Shown: piece by piece, positions 1 to 9,000 of the stretch
How the letters are laid out: each line of letters begins with the position of its first letter
How positions within the stretch are numbered: the first letter of the stretch is position 1
Assembly (NCBI GenBank): GCA_937881505.1
Contig: CALGEM010000032.1
Coordinates: 1-16,486 of the forward strand
DNA: 16,486 bases
Source of the DNA: an uncultured euryarchaeote
Lineage (GTDB): Archaea > Thermoplasmatota > Poseidoniia > Poseidoniales > Poseidoniaceae
Direction of reading: 5' to 3'
The notes under the pieces: model-generated
Told to the model about the DNA's origin: nothing
The model's database searches: none
Seen by the model: only the letters and a program-made list of their open reading frames with translations
Program-made: the position numbers and the translations under genes

Positions 1-3000
1 GTGAGGTTCGACCGGTGGACAAGCCAATGGTGTTGCCACTGACATCTGGTCCGAGGTAGGAACCGCTTCCGCCGGAGGACTCAACGACACTGATCGTAGC
101 ACCACCGTCGCCCCACGAGTCAGCGACCGCGAGGGTGTAGTTTCCAGCGTCCGAGTAGGTTCGGAGCGGAGAGTACTGAGCGTTGCTGTTGAACGAGTAG
201 GTTGGCCACGAGTCCTTCGTACCGTCAGGCTTGGTGATCTCAATGCTGATTTCATAGCCCCAACTGTCCGTACCGAGGTTCACTTCAGCGGTCTTGCCGG
301 AGGCAAGGTTCCAGGAACAACTGGTCGAGCGGCGGTAGTCGCTGCTGCCAATCGAACAGAGTGAACTGGTCGGTGATGGTGGAGCTTCCATGCTGTCAAG
401 GTACATACCGCCGTCAGCGTCAGTCAACGTGTTGTCGGTGATGTTTCCACTGCCTCGGAAGATGTAGACACCCGTCGAGGTGGAATCACTGATACCGCCG
501 ATGTCGTTGCCGTCAATGGTAAAGTCAGCCACACGGTTGAGGTAGAAGGCGTCATCGCCGCCAACGACCGTGTTGTCCTGAATCAAGACGTCCTGGGTCT
601 TTCCGTTGTAGATGGCCACAGCGTGTCCGCTGGACGGGTTGAACTCGTTGTCGGTAATGGTGACACCTTGAGCCTCGTTGCTGGTGTAGAGCCAAACATC
701 GGAGATTTCGCCACCGTCTTCAAAGTGGTTGTTGGTGACCGTAAGGTTGTCAACGCCGATCTCGTTGGTGTTGTGGCTGTAGTAGTAAGGCGAGCGCTCA
801 GCAAAGACACCAACGCCGCAGTCAACGAAGTTGTTGTTGTCAACGATGTTGCCGTCGCCACCGTTCATGATGACACAGACGTCACCGAGGTTGATGGCGT
901 TGTTGAGTTGCGTGTAGCCCTTGTAGTGAACGAAGGTGTTGTTGGTCAGCTTGAAGAAGTCCAACTCGTATTGGTTGTAGTATCCGTAGCCCATTGCACC
1001 GATGACGGACGCCACACCAGAGATAGTGGTGTTGTCCATATCGACGTTCAACGAGTAATAGCGGTAGCCGAGGGTGAACCCTTGTGGCACGCCGGAGCCA
1101 GAAACCGCAACAGCGGTGACACTGGCGTCGTGCATGTAGAGCGAGGACTCGCCGCTGTAGTATGGATACATTCGGTTGTTGCCTTCGAAGTCGTAGGAAG
1201 CTGTGGAAATCCAGGTGCTTCCGTTCCAGTTGTGCTTGCCTTGAGAGAGGTACATGAATGGAGCGTCCATCATGACGGTCTCGCCAGCAAGGTCGCTGCC
1301 ACTGTGGCTTCGGAGATAGCCGTATTCAACCAATCCGTTGCTAAAGGTACGACTGCCCGAGGTAGAGATGCCGCTTGCACAGCGCTCTTGCTTGATGTAA
1401 GCCGTTGAGGTGTAGCAGATACGGGCAGTGAACTCATCTTCGAGATACACGGTATCGCTGTTGCCAGCGGTGTCCGTGAGGCTCATGGTGTGGAAGACGT
1501 AGCGGAAGTCGGCAGCGTTGTTGCTGCTACCCGACCAGAAGTAGTCAATGGTAGCAGAAGCAACAGCTTCGTATCCGTTGAGGTTGCTCACACAGATGCT
1601 TGCACAGGAACCACTGTCAATGGTCTGGGTCACGAAGGTGATGTCGTTGGCAACACCGTTGGTATCGGTGTCGGCCATGCCGGTCACCGTTCCATCGGCG
1701 TCCTTCAGAATCACTGTGGTACCGTCCACGTCTTCGGCCACGCCAGAGACGTTGGCCTGCAGGGTGATGTCGACCTGTCGCAATCGGGTGAACTCACCGC
1801 TTCCGGTGACCTCAACCGTCGAGGTGTCAATCGATCCTTCGATGTATTCCATGGTAGCAGCGCCCGTGATGAGAACGTCCTTGGTGTTGGACATGACAAC
1901 ATCCGTGAGGATGAAGTCGCCCGTTCCGTCGGTCTCAATACCAACTGCGTTGTTCTCAATGTTCATGTTTGACAATTCAACAGTCGCAGAGGTGCGGGAA
2001 GCGTACTTGAAGGCAGCACCAGCGGAACCGGTGAAAGTACCCGTCAAGTCGCCACCAAGGTCGGCCTGGTAGTAGATACCAGCGACGGCTTGGTTCTCCA
2101 AATCCATGTTCTCGAGGTCCATTTGACCGGAAGCCGTGTTGGACACGAGCACACCGTAGTTTCCGCTTGAGACGTTCACACGGTTGGCGCTAGCGGACGT
2201 TTGACCGACGACTTCCAAACCGGCTTGGGTCGGTCCGACGACATCAATGTCTTCGAAGTGTCCAGCGGCAAAGGCGCCACCGATCTCGATACCTGTATCG
2301 GCTCCCGTGATGGTGCCTTCCTTGAAGAGAGGCGTACCGGATTCACGGACGTACTCGCCCAAGTCGCTTGGGTCGTTGCCTGAACGGGCCACGAAGTCGT
2401 AGCGGTCTTGGTAGTTGTCAGCACCGCGGTGGAGAACGTCCATCCAAAGGTAAACCTTGGAGATGTTTCCGCCGTTAGCAACAGCACCGGAGATGTCGAC
2501 GACCGGGTAGGTCATGCGAGCACCTTCGCCGCTGTTCATGTAGTAGGTGTAGGCGTAGTCAAGACAGACACCGTAGTTGTTGGGGTAGCCACCAGCAGCG
2601 TAGCTTGGTGGGTTTCCAACGTTTCCGGGTTGACCTGGTCCAGTGGAAGGCTGTCCGTTGCTACCTTCAGGTGGTGCGTAGACACCGCCGAAGTAGAAGG
2701 ATGGGGAGTAGTAGCCCCAGTACTTGTACGGGTAGCGAGATTGGAAGTTTCCAGTTGGACTGAAGTCCGTGGATTCCCAACCGAATCCGAACTCATCAGG
2801 AGCGTCGTAGTAGTTGGGCCAGCTCACGGATTGTCCGAGCCAGTATCGGTAGAGGTAGTAGTAGTAGCCCTCGTAGGACTGGTAGTTTGGTCCGTAGTCG
2901 TAGCCGTAGTAGTTGCAGTGCCAGGACGGAGCGCCACCGTCACCACCGTTGTATGTGTGGGTACCGCCGGTGACCGCTGGGTCGTTGCTACCGTAGGGGT

Positions 3001-6000
3001 AGTATCCCTCTTGGCCGCTGTCGGTGATGTTCCAAGCGTTTCCAGCATCGTCCTCGAACATGATGTTCATTCGGTCGGTGATGAAGTAGTACTTGCTCGT
3101 AGCGTAGTTGTAGCTTGGGTGAGCGTTTCCACCAGCAAAGACGGAGTTAGCACCAACCTGCATGTAGTTGCCCGTACCCAAGTAGGTGGACAAATCAATC
3201 TTGTAGGTGGTCCAACCAGCGGTCTGGCCGGAAAGCGACGTACTTCGGTAGATGGTTGGTAGCGACATACCGCCGTAGGCGTTGATACCCACGGTGTTGC
3301 CGTTTGAGGTGAAACCATCAACTTGCGGAGCGCCGTTGTAGCTCTGGATACCAATGGCTGCATTCTTGACGATGATGTCCGTCAAGGTAGCGCCAGAGTT
3401 CTCAATCCAAATCGCCGTACCGGTTTGACCGGTGTTGATGATGCTGGACGAATCGATGTTCGCAGAGCCGCCTTGGATCTTCACCGTTGCCATTTCATCA
3501 GCGGTAGCGGAGGCTCCGAAGATGGTGGCAGAATCCATCATGTTCAGCGTTGCACCGTTGCCGATGTAAAGTCCCGATTCCGTGGTGGTGTCCCAAGCGA
3601 TGTCTCGCATGTTAGCGTTGTCCAATGTCAGCGTACCACCGTTCTGGATGTCCATGTGCAGACCGTAGGTCGAAGAGACCGCACGGATAGAGGCTGGGCT
3701 TCCAGAGGTACCATCGTTGTTGGCGGTCAAGAAACCGCTGTCCTTGATGGTGATGACCGGAGACGAGGTTGCAGTGCTCAACACACGGAGCGAACCACCT
3801 TGCAACTCAAATCCACAGGTGTCGAGCATGATGTCTGCTGCGACGGTGATGGACGTGTCGTCAAAGGTGAAGGTGCTCGTGGCTGAGTTGTAGTTCGCCG
3901 AGAGGTTCGTGTAGGCCTGGTCCGTGAGCAACTTGTTACAGTTCAAGGACGGGTCGTTGAACACAATTGGAGCGGGCTCCAAAGCCAAGTCAAGGTGCGT
4001 ACCCCAGGTGTAGCCACCGCTTGGGTACCAATCGGAAGCCAAGGTAGCATCAGGGTAGTCATCGGGGTAGGTCTCGTTTTGACCAGCCGTACCGAAGGCT
4101 CGGACGATGTGGTCCTCGTAGGTCGTACCGTCGCTGTCAGCAACGACAACCCAAACATCGGTGTTGCCGTTGGAGTCTGTGGTGTGGCGACCAACTTGGA
4201 ACAACTCGTTCATGCTGCTGTCAAGGAGTGAAGCAGTGACGGAGTGGTCGGCCTTGTACACCTTACCGTTTGGCGTCTGGCGGTAGACCGATACGTTGCC
4301 GAGGCCACCGAAGTAAACCATCGAAGGGTTGGAACTGGACGATGAAACATCGTAAGCACAGTTGCCAGTATCACCGCTGGAGTCCGAACAGGCGTTGCTG
4401 TTCAAGTCAACATCGATGAGCACAACGTTGGTACCGGAGCGAGCCTTTGCAAGTTCGACCGTTCCGCTGCTAACACTCGTACTGGTGACGGCCGATTCAC
4501 CCAGCGTGATGTGGGAGTTTCGTCCATCGATGACGTGGGCAGAGCTCGAACCGTGTGCGATGGTTGCATCGCTGATCGAAATCTGGTTCTTTGCAGAGGA
4601 ACTGGAACAGCTGCTCTTGAACGATTCAAAGGACGGGCTGTCCACAATCATCGACCATCCGCAACCCGACACCGTGAAGGCGTCAATGTCCCAGTTGTCC
4701 ATTTGCAACGTTTCCGTGACAATGGAGGAGCCGCTCAATGAAACATCTTCAGCGGTGATGTCCGTGAAGGTACCTGGGTGGATGCGCTGCATGGTGATGT
4801 CGCCAGCAGTGACCGTGTCAAACACGGCGTTGGAGCTGGACGGACCGTTTCCAGTCTGCGACCATCCACCGGGGATGAGCCACAGGTTTGCGCTGCCGAA
4901 GTCGACATCCGTCATCTGGATGCTGCCCATGGCGTTGATGCCAGAGTTAGCGTAGCTGTCAACGTCAACGTTGTTGAGCACAACGTTGGAGTTGGAGCCA
5001 AACATCGAGTCAATGGCCACACCGGTTTGAGCCGATGGGTTGGTGACCGAGACGTTGGAAACGGTGACATGCTGCAGGTCAACATCGATGAAGTTCACGT
5101 AGGAGTTCTCAACCGTCAAGTTCTCTGCGTGCAGAGCACCGGCGGTGGAACCGGGGTAGTTCACAATGGCGCCGCCCCAGGACTTTCCGTCGGTGTTACA
5201 ATTCTTGATGGTCCCTTCCTTGAGCGTCGCAATGGAGTTTTCAGGGAAGTTGAAACATGCTTCGTCAACGCCGTCAACCGAGAAGTCTTCCATGGTGACA
5301 ACCGTACCTTGGCCGCTGCCGTGCGTGAACACAGCACCAACGTTGGTGAAGGTGACATCGCTCATGGTGTAGTTACCCGTGTTACAATCAGCGGTTGAAC
5401 TTCCACAAGATGGACCGCTGTTGTCGTGTCGGCTACCGGAGCGGAACACAGCATCAGAGGTGTTGTTGAAGTTCACATGACTGAATTGATGTCGGTCATC
5501 GGTGCCACCAGCGGACGTACAGTCGTCAGTGAAGGCCATACCGACCCACTCGCCACCGTTCAAGCCGGTGAAGTTGATTGGGTGGGTGGAGTTGCCGAGA
5601 GCCGTCATCTTGGTACACGAACCGTCGAAGGAGATTCCCTTACCGGCTGCAACCTGAATCTGAACACCGGGCTTGATGGTCAGGTCGGATGAGACGACGA
5701 GGTAGTCGTTCGTTGGGTTGATGCGGATTGGGCTGTCGGTCAAGTCCCACACTGGGTCGGACGTGATGTCAGCCGTAACATCGGTACCCTTGCCTTCGTA
5801 AGGCATGACACGGTAGTACGTGGAACAGTCTTGGCTGGAGGTCACATAACAGTAGTACTGGTTGTAACCGGTCCAGAACGGAGCGATGGTTCCTGGGCGA
5901 GCCAGCGAGCTTCCAGAGTATGGGAGAGCAGGCTGGTGGTAGGTCCAGAGGTTTCGCTCGACGTTGGTGTTTCCGTTGCTGATGAAGTACATCGAACCTT

Positions 6001-9000
6001 GTCGGCTGAGCTGGATTCGGTCGTTGGAATCGTCGCCGTCGTAGGTCGTACCGAAGTACTCGAACTCGAAGCCTGCTGGGATGTCAATGTTCGCGTTGCA
6101 ACGAGCCTTGTACGTGTTCCAGTAGTAGGACGAGATACAGTAGTAGAGGTATGGTCGGCCGTTGGAGGTGCCAGTCAACGCCGTATCGGCGTTGGTGACT
6201 TCCACCAATCCCTTGTCGAAGGACTCCCATGCGTGCGAGGTCGAGCTCGTAGAGATACGGAAGTTCGACGTGGTTGGCACGTGCCCTGGGTTGGAGTTGA
6301 AACTCGTCGAGGAGGAGTGAGCGATGCTCGCACCCTTTTGACGGGTTTGGTCCATGTAGCCGATCGACCAGGAGTTGTAGGTGGTACGGCAGTTGCTGTC
6401 ATACTTGTACTCAATCTCGTTGGTCACATCGTAGAACAAGGCCTGAACGGTACAGAGTTGTCCGTATGTGTAGTAAGCCATGTCGCGCCATTCAACAACG
6501 AACACCTTGTTGGGGTCGCCTCGCTCAAAGGAGTAGGTCGACGAGGTGTTGGTGTTGATGCCCGAGGAAACCGTTGAAACGTCTTGAGCCTTGAAGTAAT
6601 ACTCAACCGTGTCCTTGACTTCCAAGTCTTCGATGTCAGCGCTCCACGTACAAGCACCCAAAGCACACTGTGCACGGGTCTTGCCGGCTTCCTGAGACAT
6701 AGCGGTCGAGACCCAGCTGCCAGCCGAGCCGCCATCAGGCGTGATTCGGTGGTAGAGGGTTGGACCGGTGCCTGCAGCCGTGCTGGTGTTCAATCCAGCT
6801 GCTGGGTCGCCAGCATCAAGGATGGTAACCGACACGGTTCGTGTCTTGGCGTGCGAGTCCTGCATAGGGCTGTGGATCATTTCAGGCTTGAAGGTGTCAG
6901 GCGTAGGTGCAACGTTCCCGACCTTGTAGGTGATGTCGCCGGTGCTGGCTTGTCGGCCGTAGTAGCCGGAGCCAAGGGCGAAACCACTCCATCGGTAGGA
7001 CGAGGTGGAACCGTAGATCATGTAGTAGGCCGAAGTACATCGGTCGGTGCTGATGGAGCGGTAGAAGTAGTACCAACCGTTGGTGGTGACACACAATCGG
7101 TTAGCCGTGGTGGTGGTTTGCGTAGCGTTCCAAGAGAACGTACCGAAGTCGCCGGTGATGTCGCCTGGGATGGCGAACTTGTAGGCTTGGGTGTATCCGT
7201 AGGAGACACTGGCCGTGGCCTGGCTGCCACCGGTGAGTGGTGTATCGATACCGGTTTCGGTGTCGACACCAACGGTAGCCCATGCGTTCTTGGCGCTGTT
7301 GTACACGAAGATCAAGTTCATGCTTGGACCGTTTTTGGCACTAATCCACAAGTAGCCATCACCGTTGTTGTTCCAAAGGTTCTGGTTGAACTTGTTTGTA
7401 CCGCTGTTCATGCCGTAGTAACCATAGGCTGGTGCGACGTTTCCACGTGCGAGCCAGTTACCGTAGAAGGTGCTGGTGCCCGTGTAGAAACAGGACGATG
7501 AGCCAGTACCACAGTTTGAGGTGTCGAATTCAAAGAAGTATTCGTCAGAGTTGCTGTAGTAGGTCATTTGTCGGTCAAAGAAGCCTTGTGGGTTGAAGTA
7601 GCTGCCAGCGTGGACATCGGTGGTCAACACGGTCATCTTCTTGTGAGAAGTTGGTGCGTTGGCTGGGTCAACGATGTCAACTTGGTAAGGCGTTGGCGTG
7701 GTTTGCGTGCCGGTCAAAGCAGGCTCGTAACCAACGTTTGCGCCGTTGCTGCCTTGGTTCAAGTCTTGGAACTTCCAGTAGTATTGGAAGTCGTCGCCGT
7801 AGGACAGGGCGTCCACACGAGCCTTGAATCGGCAGTCGGTAGCCGTGGTCGAACAGGTTCCGATGGACACGAGTTCACCAGCGTCGAATTGGTTGTTGGA
7901 GCCCAATCCGTAGGTGGTGGTGCTCCACGAACTACCACCGTCGGTGGAGTAGTAGAGAACAGGTGCGCCTGAGGAGGTGGTGTCAATTCCGGACATGTCT
8001 GTCAGCTTGATGAAGAGCGTTCGCTCGCCTTCAATGTAGGAATCCAATCCGGTGTAAGGAACAAAGTCCGAGGTTGGGGCATCGGAGTCCGTACCACCAG
8101 AATAGGTGACAAGGAGGTGAGAGTTCCGACTACCGGAGGCGATGGCGTAGGTGTAGAAGTACGTGCTTCCACCGGTGTAGTACTCACCAATACCAACGGT
8201 GCCTGCGTTGTTCAGGGCGTTGGTGATGATGGAGACGCCACCCGAGGTAGCAGCACAAGCCGTGGCGGAGTTACAGAGGTTCACGGTCTTCCAACCGGTA
8301 CCGCTGCTGCTCACCGTGGCTGCGGATGGCGAGAGACCAATCGAAGCCTTGAGACTGCGAGCGGCTGTACCACCGTAGTTGCGGGCCAAGTACGAAGCGC
8401 TGATGGAAGAACCTGAACAGGAACCGCTTCCCATGCTGTACGAATAGCGAGGTGCCATTCCACAGGCTTCCAGGACCTTCACTTGGAAGGTACGGGTGGA
8501 ACCGTATGCGTAGTTCATGTATTTCTTCCACTCGATCTTGTCAACGGTGGCACCGCTTGGTAGAGCGGTAGAGGAGGTAAAGGTGTACTTGTGCCATGGG
8601 ATGTAGTAGTAGGAACCGTAGTATCGGTAGTGGTATCGGTAGGAACTGGTGTAACAGTAAGCGTAGTAGATGTAACAGTAGCCACCGGTGGCAGAGTTCA
8701 CACGAATCGAAGGGTCGATAGCAATCGGGTAAACTCGGTCTTCATCAAGGAGCCAGTCGGATTCAACCACGGTGATGAGAAGAATCTCGGGGCCGTAGAC
8801 TTGAATGAAGAAGGTACCCATGTAGGGTTCCTCAGCGCCTGGTTCAATGATGACTGGAGCAGGAATTTCAGCGAGAAGTTCACCGGTTTCGATGTTGCGG
8901 ATTTGAAGGTCTTCTTGCGTCTTGAAGAGTTCTTCACCGAGCATCGTTTCACCGGAGTACAGAGCGTAGCCAACTGGCATGCGCAAGCCTTCGCTGAGAC

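Noticed and set aside
2849..2866. GTA-repeat tracts that look like microsatellites
   Set aside because: They are runs of TAC tyrosine codons read in frame within the tyrosine-rich blocks.
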